Positions 24,382-37,008 of a stretch of 64,000 nucleotides of DNA are shown piece after piece. The notes beneath the pieces are model-generated. The model was not told where the DNA came from. It worked only from the letters and a program-made list of their open reading frames with translations, and made no database searches. This DNA is from Parasponia andersonii. Lineage: Eukaryota > Streptophyta > Magnoliopsida > Rosales > Cannabaceae. The stretch lies in NCBI GenBank assembly GCA_002914805.1, contig JXTB01000029.1:422436-486435 (forward strand). Reading direction: 5' to 3'. The position numbers were made by a program, and so were the translations under genes. How positions within the stretch are numbered: the first letter of the stretch is position 1; each line of letters opens with the position of its first letter.

Positions 24382-26450
24382 GCAATAGTTTTTTTTTTTT
24401 GGTCAAAAGCTATTAAATTTTTAAAAGAAATGAATCATGTATAAAGTACAAAATTTATAATAATTATGATCAAGAACCAGACTTCAACTCCTAAATTGTA
24501 CATGACTGTTTTCAATTGAGGAATAAATAGTTTGAAATTCCATTGCTATAAAAATTGTATAATTCAACAGTGAAGTTAAAAGCTCACCAGGAAAATAGTA
24601 TAACAACTATAATTTAGGAGCATTATAATAATTAACTTTATAATTTATATATTTACGAACGAGGACGACAAACATAGACATTATTGGAAATGTTTTCTTT
24701 TTTCTTTTTTTTTTTTTAATTTAATATTGTTCTCTTTTATTGAACGAAACGTCAAATGACGCATACTTATTTATTTTACTTTTTTAAAAAAAAATAAAAA
24801 ATAGAAAGAAAAAAAAAACCCTAATCAGGTTACTGAGAAAGCTTCACACATGATACGGGACCAAAATATTTGTTATGAAATAGTTCTTATTTTATTTTGT
24901 ACGTCCATTAAACTATTTTAATAATTGTTTATCTTTTATATAAGGAATAATGTACAAATCATGGAAAATTAAATAAATATTTTTAATTAGTATGTTAGAT
25001 GTATTAGAATGGATGTCACAAGTGACCATTAATTCTGCGACTAAGATTGAATGCATTAGTTTATAAATAAATTTCTCAATTATACTTGAAATATATGAGT
25101 AAAAGTTGAATAAATGTCATATAAATAGTAATTAATTATGAGATTAAAATTGACTGTATTAATCTATAAATAGGCTTCTCAATTGTAATTGAAACGTATT
25201 AGTTAAAAAAGAGAAATAAAAAAAGTAAGAAAGATAGAAGAGAAGAAATTTCTCATATTAATCTATTAGTATTCTTCAAGATTTTTTTTTTGAATTATAA
25301 AAACAGAACTATTAAGTAATATATTACATGACTTTCAAGTTTTAGCAACATCTATTCTCTTTGCACGAACATGCTAACTTTTTTTGGAAGTATATATGTG
25401 TAATTATTTAACTAACATTAGCGAATATATCTTTTTAAAATTCATTACCAAAGACATTTTAAAATATTTGCTATTGACAAATTACAATGATATATTACTT
25501 TTTTTTAAGAAGTGATATATTTCTTTTTTAGATTGTTGCGATAATATTTTTCCAAATATTGAACCGTGCTTTTACACAAACTTTGCTCAAAGATTGACAA
25601 ATTTTTAAAAATACCTTTATTTTTGAAACCTAAAAAAAATACTTGAAAATAGTTACCAAACAAATCTTTAGATATTCAAAAATAGATACAATTCTTGTTT
25701 TCAGATAGGATCCTACTATTAAATTTATTTGTTTCAAATCATATACCAAGCAGTTTTTATTATTCTATAAATAACAAAGAGATCCAAATTGTGTCAGAAA
25801 CAATTTTGTAACACTTTCTGGCAAACAAATATTTTGTGAATCTCGTATTTTTGTAATTTTCAAGTTTAAAAGAATGCATCCAAATTGGATACCATACAGG
25901 CTCATAAATTCTCATGCATTATAACATGAATTTATGTGATTCCATTATAGAGCTGCATAGGATACACCTTGCTTTCTTAAAATCCTTGATTGTCAAATTT
26001 CAAGATGTCAAAATGTAAAAGTTTCTATCGTCAATTGTTGTTAATATAATATATATTTATATATTTATTTTACTTGTAGTATGTTGTCAGTATATATGTA
26101 TACATGTTGAAAATTAGCCAAGTGCTGCAAAATATTAAGCAAAACATGCATACCATTACATTAGAGACATGAAGATAAAAGTTACAGACAAGCAAACTCG
26201 AGGCCTTTAGATAACAATAATATGCACACCTTCACTGTCTCATAAATGCATTTACTTGACAGTCTGAGGTTTGTGCAAACAATCTAGCTCAACTCATAAT
26301 TTCATTACTTTTATTTGGCTGATTTCAAGAGTGAACCCATTTGAGTTACACCATCTTGCTGACCACTCTCACACAACAATTTAATGAAATTTGGAAACCA
26401 AGGACAGGGTTGAGTTATCGTGTTTGCAATAACTTTTATCAGAAAAAAAC

Positions 26451-28721
26451 TCACACTTTCAGGAAACACTTCTCCTTGAGAGATTCAACAGTGTCCCTCA
26501 GGCTTACTTCCGAAGGAGTGAATTCGATTCCCAGACTTTTTGCTTTCTCCTGTGATATTTGATAAGTTGGTGTAGGAGGTTTGTCATCTTTACATCTGCA
26601 AATATTAAAATAATGTAGGAGGTTTGTCATCTTCATTGCTTAAGAGGTTTTGTCCCATATGATCAATAAATTTCGGTTAAAATAATGCAATCTAAGATTC
26701 TCTCCTTAAAAATGCAGAAACCGGCATCTTGTCCTTCTATCAAATTTCCAAATGGAACCGAAGAAAGGAGTAACTTTAGTAAGAGGTTGAACCCTTTTCT
26801 TTTTTTTTTTTTTTTTTCGTTTTTTTTTTCCTGGAAAGAATATAACTTAATTTTCAAAGCCTCAGAAACATGCTTAACATGTCCAACTACACAATATCTT
26901 CCACTGGCTGAAGGAACTTCAAATGCTTTAACATGTATCAATGCAACATCTCTAACATCAACAGATCTATATACTACATTGGGGAACGTTTGAGCTCCTG
27001 CACCCAAAGTAAATCAAATGGTTATCATAATTTGCCTTAAAACCAATCTAGAGTGGTGGAAAAATCACTTAGCAGCATCCTAATCATTAGTTGCAGTCAC
27101 TCTTAAAAGGTTTTAGTATCTCCAAATCCTCTTTTGAATCCATAATCATCTAAATGAGACTCCTACCGGGTGGTCAAGAGAAGGAAAGAAATAAGCTCAT
27201 TATCTATGTGCTTTTGAAAGATAAGAAAAACACTTCGCAAGAAGGACTAAATCAGAAATACACTACTTACTTGAAGCAACCGAATTTAAATTGTTCTCTA
27301 TATTTTGACTGCCTTAACAATGCAAAAGAATGGATTAGCTGCTGAAATATACCATTTAATAGAGTTCGAATGTACTCCGAACTGACATTAAGGATTGGCT
27401 GTAACAAGGGACCAATCACAAGCCCTGGGTTTACGGAGACCAAGTCAATCCCATTTTCTTTTGCGAATTTCCACGCAGCCTCTTCAGCTAAGGTTTTTGA
27501 AAGCTTATACCAAAGCTGGAGAAATACAATGATGCATGTTATACTTCTCTCAAAGAGTATGAACAAAAATCTTCTAAACGGTTAATGATGGTAACAATAA
27601 AAATTTAAATGGAATAGTTGAAACACACAGACTTCATTAGCATGTCTGTAACATATAATATACATCATGTAAAAGTTCCAACCAAATTATTCCACATAAA
27701 ACACAAGAATAATTAAATCAGATGTCCCAAAAAGTCTAAAGCTCAAAGGGAGCAGGCCTAACAGTATACTGCTGTTCATCAAAATTAGCTGGTCACAAAC
27801 TTACTTTAAACGTTCCATTAAAACCTAAATAAATAGACAAAAGAGAAACTTTGAAAGTGATAGCGATTAGGAAAAAATTAACAAATCTACGCACTTTTGA
27901 TTCCTGACAGAAAGCAGGGTCCGAAAACCATGTCTCGTCAACTACCACATCCGGTGTGAGAGGTTTCCCATTGAACACAACTGAAGCCATAGAAGATGTA
28001 AAAACTACTCTCTTTATGGAAGGGACGTTTACGCATGACCTTAGAACGTTTAGTGTTCCTTTCAGTGCAGGATCAATCAGCTCCGCCTGAAATGTTAGGA
28101 AAAAGAACCTCTCAAGTTTCCGCATGAAAGTTCTATCACCAAGCTAATGAAAGACACCTTCGCACTCATCCACAACAGAATCAAAGGACCCTTCTTCCAA
28201 TAAATCTGCTTTAAACAAACGAAGTCTTTCCTTGGCTCCAACAAGTGAAAGCAAGTGCTCTGTCTTCTTTGGATCATCTGGGCCATACTCAAACACAAAT
28301 ATGAGTTCAGTTTTTTGATGGGATAAGAAAAACAACTATTGGGAGCACTATTATCCCTATCCCTTATGGTATGTCCAAATCCCTTAAATATAACCAACCC
28401 ATCAAAATTTGGAACCAAAACTCAAATCCCCCCCCCCCCCCCCCCCCCAAAAACCAATAATTGGTATAGTCTGCTATAATTTAATCATCAAAACAGAAGA
28501 GTTTTTACCATAGCAACAAACACTTAACCCACTGAATTTGAATGTGAAGACTCTTCCTAAACACAATTATTTGTTGAAAATATTAGAGAAAAGAACACTA
28601 AATTGGGGTCACGAACTGAAGCTTTGACAGTGTAGCCGCATAGTAGCAAGAGCTTGACAAGGTATGAAGCTATGTAACCAGAAGCTCCAGTTAAACACAC
28701 CACCTTCCCTGTTCCGCTCAA
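26451..28721 (-). pseudogene. Reductase copy D: CCR-like pseudogene with lost start, lost donors and two deletions
   Basis: Recognisable exons: 28604-28721, about 28146-28277 (truncated), 27895-28086, 27353-27515, about 26855-26997 (truncated), 26451-26595. The position of the start codon reads TTG, although an in-frame ATG 45 bases upstream could give a Gly-rich extension. The exon 1 donor GT is AT (CCCCAATTTAG against CCCCAGTTAG). The last 38 or so bases of exon 2, with its donor and most of intron 2, are deleted, with the repeat AAGCT at the breakpoint. Exon 5 has lost 40 bases that in copy F encode the last 13 or so residues plus the splice donor. Exons 3, 4 and 6 remain open, with YKLSK as the catalytic pair. 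By sequence ([24 protein letters not shown]) it is closest to copies F and G. Clearly non-functional as a reductase. Confidence 0.92.
28428..28448. repeat. Poly-C run in intron 1 of copy D
   Basis: Twenty-one consecutive C; length may be an assembly estimate. Confidence 0.9.
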
Positions 28722-29813
28722 CTTCTTCGCACCTCCGCCCCCCAACAAGCAGCTTCAACAATATTATAATTAGATTTTTGGATCAAGTTAGCAGTTTTAC
28801 AATCGTTTAAGTCGCTTTGTAATCTTCTTATTAGATTTTGATTTATTATTAAGAAGCCAAGGAAAACCTTCGTATATAGATTTCCAAGTCAGCTAAACCT
28901 GTCCACCTTTCCTAATTACCGTGCTAACAATTTATACAATCTTTCCGTTATAACTTTGTTGCAATATGAGTCTTGTGAGATACCTTTGGTCGACTTTCGA
29001 TGTGAAGCAAAGCTAATTTAATTACGGAATTATCCTTTTCATTTATTTATAATAGTTCCTCTGTGTAGCTATGTGTCCCCTGCTCTGCTCAATATTCCTC
29101 TGTTTTCCCCTGTATTCTTTTTTTTGAAGTGCATAAATTAGCAGCCACTGATGCTGAGCTTGTTTGAATACTGTAAGTCCTGTTAGTTTCTTTGGCATGC
29201 ATTTTGAACTATGTTAACTTCTTCTTCTTCCTTTTTTATTTTTTATTTTTAATATTTTGTAATGTGAAAACTATCTTACTGAATGTATAATATATACTCA
29301 CTTATTCTAACTGAATTCGGATACACTACGTGAACCATGTATCATCTCACTTGCTTATAACTTCTTTGGTGGTTTTAATTTTAAAGATGTCAATACGTAA
29401 AAACTTTCCAGCATTTGTTGTTAAGAATTATTATATGTGATCTTCTTGTAAGATTTTAATGAAGTTATTTTGTCGAAGTTTAAAGCTACAACTAGTGAAG
29501 GTAAGAGAATGAGCTAAAGAGTAGCATTACAGCCAAGCAAACAGCAGGGTTTATATCACAAATTCACAACAGCATAGACACCTGCTCCTTATTATGAGTG
29601 TGCAAATAGTTTTACAGAATTGAATAGGCCTATCTAATCAACTCGTATTTTGATTACGTTTATTTGACTTAAAAGCGAAGAAACTTAAGTTTATACCTTA
29701 TTGCTAACCACTCTTCCAGAACAAATTAGAGGAGGTTAGGACCAAGAACTGAAGGGCAGTGTTATGTGGTTTGCAATAACTTTATTGATCATATTCTCTA
29801 TCAAGGGCATAAT
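28722..29813. other. Spacer between copies D and E
   Basis: No gene. 29070-29180 matches the duplicated upstream sequence also seen near 16330 and 42450 (CTGCTCTGCTCAATATTCC). The shared array 3' flank occupies about 29340-29813. Confidence 0.6.
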
Positions 29814-31975
29814 CTAAACCTTGAGGAAACCCTTCTCTTTCAGGCTTTCAACAGTGTCCCTCAGGCTTACTTCCAAAGGAGTGAAGTTAATACCCAAACC
29901 TTTTGCTTTCTCCTTTGACACTAAATGTGCTGGCACAAGAGGTTTGTCATCTTCACATCTGCAAATAATGGAAAAAATTAATTTTGTTGTTTCCGTTAAT
30001 TTCAGTTTTAAGGGGGAAAAGAAGATGTGATCTAATATTCTTTTTCCAAAAACACATTTAGATTTTGCAAAATGGCAACAAAAACTCAAATTTTATTAAT
30101 ATGTTGAGAAGTGATTGCTTACTTTTCTGGAATGCTTAAAGTGGGGTAGAGTTGTCTCAGGATGTGCAAGACCTCAGAGACGTGCACAACATGCCCAACT
30201 ATACAATGTCTTCCACTAGCTGAAGGAACTTCAAAGGCTTGAATATGTGACAATGCTACCTCTCTAATATCAACAATGTAAAAGACTGTATTGGGGAACG
30301 TTTGAGCTCCTGCAGCCAAAGGAAAAATGAAAAAGTAATCACAAGCGACCATAAAACCATTCTAGAGTGGTGGAAAAAAACATTTCATTGTAGGTCACTC
30401 TAGAAAGGTTTGGGTATCTCTAAAGCTTATTCTGAATCAATAAGCAGCCAACTGAGATTCCTGAGGGAAGTAGTTTATTGCAGAACCATATGATTAACAC
30501 TCAAATGGAAGGAAAGAAATGAGCTCACTGTCTATGGCCGGACTAATTCAATATTTACTAGTTCCTTGAAGCTAAGAAATCGATAATGGAAAAGAAAGGA
30601 TTCGCTGCTGATACGTACCGCTTATTAGATTCAGAAAGAACTCCGAAGTAGAATTAAGAGTAGGCTGTAACAAGGGACCAATCACAAACCCTGGATTTAA
30701 CACGACCAAGTCAATCCGATTTTCTTTTGCGAACTTCACCGCAGCCTCTTCAGCTAAGGTTTTCGCAAGCGTATACCAAAGCTGGAGCAAAGAAATTGAT
30801 GCATGTTATAGTCACTCTTGAAAAGTACGAATTAAAAACACTTCCAAAACTTAATCATTGTAACAAGGAAAATCGGAGAGTCGAAACACAGAAAAACTTT
30901 AATAGAACCTACATCATGTCAAACTTCTAACCAAGAAATGATTTAATTACATGCAAGCCTAACAGTGTACAACTGTTGACACATTTAGGCACCTTTGATT
31001 TCTCACAGAAAGCAGGATCTGAAACCCATGTCTCGTCAACTAAAACATCCGGTGTCAACGGTTTCTCATTGTACAAAACTGCAGAAATGGAAGACGTCAA
31101 AACTACTCTCTTTAGAGAAGGGACTTTTACGCATGACCTAAGAACGTTAAGTGTTCCCTTCACTGCAGGATCAAACAGTTGTGCCTGAAATGAAAACGAA
31201 CCACTGAAGTTTCTACAAGAAATTTCGATGACAAAGCCATAGAAACACATGATTCTCCATCAAAGGAGATATGAAATTGTCTCATCGCCTAAAGTTGAAC
31301 TCGTTAAGTTCATGTTGTTTTTATTCATTTTTTTTTTTCTTTCGTCATATCTTTCACTTCATTTTATGTTCCTTGGTTATAAAAAGTATAGAGATGAACC
31401 TTCGGGTCTGCAGGTGAAAGAAGTACAGGGGATGCCGTATGAAAGACACCTTCACACCCTTCTGCAACGAAATCAAAGGATTCTTCTTCCAATAAATCTG
31501 CTTTAAACAAATGAAGTCTTTCCTTAGCTCCATCAAGAGAAAGCAAGTGTTCTGTTTTCTTTGGATCATCTGCACCATACACAAAAACCAAGTAGAAGTT
31601 TCAGTTTCATATGGGAAAAACTAATAGGAAGAAACAACTATCCGGGATCAACCCATCAAAGTAATAGAACCGAAGTTTCTTTCTGCTCCCAAATAATTGG
31701 CATATCTACCTAATCTTCATGAGACACAGTATACATCAGAGACTGCTGATAGGATTTAGATTCAATATTATGTGTTTATTTAATTATTTCCCAGTAAAAA
31801 CCAAGTCTTTGTAGAAAAATTTAATGAAAGGAATAAAGTAAAGAAGACAATACTAACTTGTGTCACGAACAGAAGCTTTGACAGTGTATCCACGTTGTAG
31901 TAAGAGCTTGACCAGGTATGATGCTACGTAACCTGAAGCTCCCGTTACACACACCACCTTCCCTGCTCCGCTCAT
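29814..31975 (-). CDS. Reductase copy E: CCR-like short-chain reductase, intact
   Basis: Six exons in transcript order: 31858-31975, 31400-31569, 30993-31184, 30619-30781, 30123-30309, 29814-29958 (324 codons plus stop), all with GT-AG junctions. Rossmann motif [11 protein letters not shown]37(X)5K43, HTASP, TSS block and Y163-x3-K167 (WYTLAK) are all present. Exon 3 starts AQLFDP and carries [12 protein letters not shown], like pseudogene B ([18 protein letters not shown]) and unlike the AEL type in A, C, D and G; the intron just upstream also matches B. Acidic changes [10 protein letters not shown] in exon 2 are unique. The compact introns make this the shortest intact unit. A probable NADPH-dependent carbonyl reductase; substrate unknown. 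Confidence 0.92.
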
Positions 31976-33042
31976 CTTCTCAGGTCAGTAGCTTTGTGAA
32001 GTTTGTGGATTATGTTAATGTACTAATGAACGTTGGAACACTTCAATGTCAGCTATTGGTTCGATAAAATCAATTTTGGCATAGATAGCCTTGTCATCTT
32101 AGAAAGGAAGAACACAACACCAACAGCCACAAACAAGAAGACAACACATAATAACTGTGGGCCTAGCCACTAAGACAACACATTTTTGGATCAAGTTAAC
32201 AATTTTGTGTTTGTAACAGTTGCTTTATGATTTATTATTATTATTATTATTTAACAAAATTTTGATATTGCAATTACATTTCAAACATTATGAGGATGCC
32301 AGTTGTGTCTGAGTCACACACAATGTATTATTTCATTAATAATTGACAGTGACGCATAAGCAACAACAGGCAGGGCCCTCCAATTCCTCCCTACCCGAAT
32401 CAGTAAAGGTTTCCCATAATTCATTGACTTGTATCACCCTTAAAACTGATGATTTTAAAAAGTGCCGGGATAATATCTAAGCTAAGCACCCTCCAAGGCA
32501 AAAATAACTTATCGGATATATGAATATGAGCCTCAGTGGATAGAGGCCAGACTAGAAGATTAGATAAAACGCTCTTTAACATGTGGACCATTTATCACCT
32601 TGCTTTCTTAAAATCCTTGAATGTCTTAAATTTCAAGATGTCACCATGTAAAAGTTTCTATAGTTAATTGTTGTTAAATGCAGCACATCATCGATAGTCA
32701 TATAACTAGTGAAAAGCTACCAGAAAATAAGCAAAATGGGCATACCATTAGAGAGATGCAGATAGAGTTACAGTCAAACACACGTGAGGCCTTATATAAC
32801 AACGGCATACGTAACTGCACGAGCTGAGGGATACAAATAAGGATTACCTACAGTTTGATGTTTGTTTGCACAAATGTTCTTATCCAACTCATAATTTCAC
32901 TATTTTTGTTTGGCCTATTTAAGGAGTAAACAATTTAATTATACCATAATGCTGACCACACTCACACAACAATTTACAGAAGTTTGGGAACCAAGAACAG
33001 GACAGAGATATCTGTTTTCCAATAACTTTATTGGCAAATAGT
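31976..33042. other. Spacer between copies E and F
   Basis: No gene. The left half is the E promoter side with a short (TTA)n run near 32230; from about 32590 the array 3' flank begins, very like those of D and G (CACCTTGCTTTCTTAAAATCC in D and F). Between 32280 and 32580 nothing is recognised. Confidence 0.6.
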
Positions 33043-35580
33043 TTAAACTTTCAGGAAACCCTTCTCCTTGAGGGATTCAACAGTGTCCCTCAGGCTTACT
33101 TCCAAAGGAGTGAACTCAATGCCCAGACTTTTTGCTTTCTCCTGTGATATTTGATGTGTTGGTGCAGGCAGTTGGTCATCTTCGCATCTGAAAATAATAA
33201 GAAACGCCAATTTCATTGCTTAAGAGCTTTTGTCACATATGATCAATAAGTTTCGGCTAAAAAAAGTGATCTAAGATTCTTTCTTAAAATGCAAAATCAG
33301 CAGCTAGTTCTTCGATCGAATTTTCAAATGGAACCGAAAAAGTAGTAACTCTAGTAATAAGTTGAAATAATTTTAACATTTTTTTTTTAGTTTCTTTTTA
33401 TTTTTCCCCCTGGAAAGAAGATAACTTACTTTTCAGGAATGCTTAAAGTGGGGTAGAGTGATCGTAAGATTTCCAAAGCTTCAGAAACATGCTTAACATG
33501 TCCAACTACACAATGTCTTCCACTAGCTGAAGGAACTTCAAATGCTTTAATATGTATCAATGCAACATCTCTAACATCAACAAATCTATATACTACATTG
33601 GGGAACGTTTGACCTCCTGCACCCAAAGTAAATCAAATAGTTATCATAATTTGCCATAAAACCATTCTAGAGTGGTGGAAAAATCACTCAGCATCCTAAT
33701 CATTAGTTGTAGTCACTCTTGAAAGGTTTTAGTATCTCCAAATCATCTTTTGAATCCATAATCATCTAAATGAGACTCCTACCGGGTTGTCAATGAGAAG
33801 GAAAGAAATAAGATCACTCTCTATGTGCTTTTGAAAGATAAGAAAAACACTTTGCAAGACAGACGAATTCAGAAATATACTACTTACATGAAGCAAACTT
33901 CTCCATATTTTTTACTGCCGTACTAATGCAAAAGAAAGGATTACCTGCTGAAATATACCATTTAATAGACTTTGAATATACCCCGAACTGGAATTAAGGA
34001 TTGGCTGTAACAACGGACCAATTACAAGCCCTGGGTTTATGGAGACCAAGTCAATCCCATTTTCTTTTGCGAATTTCCAAGCAGCATTTTCAGCTAAGGT
34101 TTTTGCAAGCATATACCAAAGCTGGAGAAATACCATGATGCATGTTATACGTCTCTTAGAAAGTATGAAAAAAAATCTTTCTAACAGTTAATAATTATAG
34201 CAAAGAAAAAGGAAAGGAATGCTTGAAACACTTAAAAACTTCATTAACATGTCTGTGACATAAAACATACATCATGTAAAATTTCCAACCAAAATATTCC
34301 ACATAAAACCCAGGAATAGTTAAATTGGAGTCCTAAAAGTCTAAAGCTCAAAGGGAGAGGGCCTAACAATTTACTACTGTGCATCAAATTTACGAGAGAC
34401 AAACTTAATTTAAACATTCCATTAAAACATAAATAAATAGACAAAGAGGAGCTTTGAAAGGGATATCAAGTAGGAAAAAATGAACAGATGTATGCACCTT
34501 TGATTCCTCACAAAAAGCAGAATCTGAAAACCATGTCTCGTCAATTAGCACATCTGGCGCCAAAGGTTTCCCATTGAATGAAACTGAGGCCATGGAAGAT
34601 GTCAAAACTACTCTCTTTAGATGAGGAACTTTTACACACGACCTTAGAACGTTAAGTGTTCCTTTCAATGCAGGATCAATCATTTCTACCTGAAATGTTG
34701 GGAAAAGCCTCTGAAGTTACCACATTAAAGTTCTATGACCAAGCTATTGAAACACTTAGGATTTTTGCTAAAAAACGAGATAAGAAACGGTCTCGTCACC
34801 AATAGAACCTGTCAATTAGTTCAATTTTTTTCCCCTTTTATATCAATACGTATTCTCATGAACCAACTGCATATGTTGGATAAACTGAACCAAGATAAAG
34901 CTATCACAAGGAGGGAAAAAAAAGGTAAAGAAAGGAACTTTATAAATTTAAAAGGCATTTATGAACAATATGGAGATGAACCTTTGGGTCAGCAGGTGTA
35001 TGAAGTATAGGGCAAGCTGTATGAAAGACACCTTCACACCCATCCACAACAGAATCAAAGGACCCTTCTTCCAATAAATCTGCTTTAAACAAATGAAGTC
35101 TTTCCTTGGCTCCATCAAGTGAAAGCAAGTGCTCTGTCTTCTTTGGATCATCTGGGCCATACACAAACACAAGTATGAGTTAAGTTTTTGATTCGATCAG
35201 AAAAACAACTATTGGGGGCACCATTATCCCTTTTGCTATGTCCAAATTCCTTAATTTTAATAAACCCATCAAAATTTTGGAGCTAAAGCTTCATTTTTTT
35301 CCCAGTAATGGTTATAATATAAAAAAAGCTATAATTTAATAATCAAAACAGAACACTTTGTAACATAACAACAAACACTTAACATACTGAATTAGAAAGT
35401 GGACTTTTAAACACAAATTCTTTGTTGATAAAGTTAGAAAAGAAAGAGTAAAGAACAGTAACTGGGGTCACGAACTGAAGCTTTGACAGTGTAGCTGCGT
35501 AGTAGCAAGAGCTTGACAAGGTATGAAGCTATGTAACCAGAAGCTCCTGTTACACATACCACCTTCCCTGCTCCACTCAT
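33043..35580 (-). CDS. Reductase copy F: CCR-like short-chain reductase, intact, HTACP variant
   Basis: Six exons in transcript order: 35463-35580, 34982-35151, 34498-34689, 33959-34121, 33430-33616, 33043-33187 (324 codons plus stop). Canonical junctions; N-terminus [21 protein letters not shown]37(X)5K43, TSS block and Y163-x3-K167 (WYMLAK) are present. The otherwise strongly conserved HTASP block (83-87) reads HTACP, shared only with G. Exon 3 begins VEMIDP instead of AELIDP. It is a near twin of copy G: for example only three of the 63 residues spanning exon 5 differ. Upstream and downstream flanks match G as well, showing a block duplication of about 3.5-4 kb. Function inferred as for A. 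Confidence 0.92.
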
Positions 35581-36420
35581 CTTCTTCCCTCTGCACCAAA
35601 AACCCCTGTTAGTGGTTGATGATGAGTGTCACCGTCAGGGACGATATCCTCTCTCTCTATCTTGAAAGTTAAAACTGAGAAGTAGAACCATCATCGCTTT
35701 ATTAGAAAACTAAACCTCCCCAATGTATGAATAGACTGAAATATCCTAGCGTTATCACCATCATTTTGTAATTACATAAGGTTCAAATTGTCATGTAGAA
35801 TATTATAAAAGGAATCATTGTTATTAAAAAGTAGTTGGGTTATTTTCAGAAAAAGGCAAAAAAAAAAAAAATTGAAAAAAGACACAACATAACATCAGGT
35901 CTAACTTTCATTTTATTTATGAATTTTTTTGAAATTTTTTTCTTTTTATGGTGTATTATTTGGTTCATTATATTCCTTTATTAGTCTGAATATTATAATG
36001 GGACAGATATTTCTTTTACTATTTTTTTTGGCTGGAAAAAGATTTTTTTTTTCTCTTTTTAATCTTTTCTCACTTGATAGTTGATTCAAGCTTTCGTTTC
36101 ATTTCGGATTAACATGTGAAAGTTTCATATAATAATAATAAAAAAACTAAAACAAACAAAGAAGGGAAACAAAAAATGTCGGGGACAGACTTGGACGTTT
36201 TAGAAATTTTTGTTTCCATACGGCATGTCGTTTTCTAGAGACGCCGTTTATCAAAGGAGTTGGTGATATAAATGAAACTCCGTTGATGGTTTTATTATAC
36301 TTTGATGCACTTGTGATATATGATAATTCAAGTCTATTGTTCTTTAGCTGAAAGAGAATTCAGCGAGCAAGACAAAGCAACACCAAAATTACATAAAATG
36401 AAACAAATAGAAGTGAAATA
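35581..36420. other. Upstream flank of copy F (duplicated with G)
   Basis: Contains the promoter side of F. The segment 36180-36260 (TTTCCATACGGCATGTCGTT and surroundings) recurs at 48540-48620 upstream of G. Otherwise AT-rich with poly-A and poly-T runs and no gene. Confidence 0.65.
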
Positions 36421-36774
36421 ATAACTGGAGAGACAACTCCATTTAGCGAAGTTCTAGATAGGAATCAAAGCATAAAGACAATCACAAGATAGAATTGTTG
36501 AGTCTGAATCAAAGAGAAGTCACTGCATGAACATGACAGAGTTGTTGTCGTCAACAAATAAGTATAGCTCCACTTGAGACAACTGAGAAGTGTGAACCAA
36601 AAACCTGCAGTCAAATAAGATAGTAATGAGAAACAATGTCTAAATAGATTCTCTTATACAGTTCTGTTACTTCAGAAACTAAAATTGTACCAATTCAAAT
36701 AAAGAAGTGCTGCCAAACTATAAAAAAAAAAAAAAAAAAAAATAAAAATAAAAAAGGAAAGAAAGCAAGACCCA

Positions 36775-37007
36775 CCAGAGAGCGAATCCGAGTAGCCCAG
36801 GGTGGTGTCGCAGAAAGGCTTTGGGTGACGATTCATGAAAGAATTGGCGAAGAAGTTGCAGGCCAGTGCGACCGAGGCTGCGATTGCGAGACCGGCGAGG
36901 AGCCTGAAAAGGTCGTCCTTGGAGGGAAAGAAATCATCGGGTGGCTCCCAGAGAAATGAGTTTGAAGAAGAAGAAGCGTAAGCATTGGAGTGGGACTTGG
37001 GTTTTGG
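36775..37007 (-). pseudogene. MAN1/Src1-type inner nuclear membrane protein fragment
   Basis: A GC-richer stretch with an open - strand frame: Ser-rich start, then LWEPPDDFFPSKDDLFRLLA, a hydrophobic segment (LAIAASVALACNFFANS) that could span a membrane, then HPKPFCDTTLGYSDSLSGGS. This order resembles the N-terminal part of plant proteins with a Man1-Src1p C-terminal domain, as far as I recall them (moderate certainty). There is no start codon: the upstream side ends at the undetermined base 37008 and a poly-T run on the - strand, and downstream the similarity ends at another T-rich run. No other exon of such a gene lies nearby, so I read it as a captured fragment; a truncated first exon is the alternative. 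Confidence 0.55.
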
Positions 37008-37008
37008 N
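37008..37008. other. Undetermined base (n) beside a poly-A run
   Basis: The only ambiguous base in the window, directly before about 22 A. It marks an assembly uncertainty where the neighbouring reading frame ends. Confidence 0.98.

Larger units (their letters stand above)
22872..26450. other. Long AT-rich spacer between copies C and D
   Basis: No gene is visible in 3.6 kb. Around 23210-23400 a second, orphan piece of the array's 3' flank occurs (CAACTAGTAAAACTGG, ATGTAAAAGTTTCAT) with no gene behind it; the true 3' flank of D starts near 25950. Between them the DNA is very AT-rich, with a (TA)n run, a 42-bp duplication, and a pair of related blocks at 25020-25110 and 25130-25200 (GCATTAGTTTATAAATA and TGTATTAATCTATAAATAGG) that could be the TATA region of an eroded LTR. 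This suggests a lost or replaced gene copy. Confidence 0.5.

Noticed and set aside
24480..25950. A full transposon in the C-D spacer
   Set aside because: No paired termini, coding motif or target duplication could be found; only an LTR-like TATA pair near 25020-25200.
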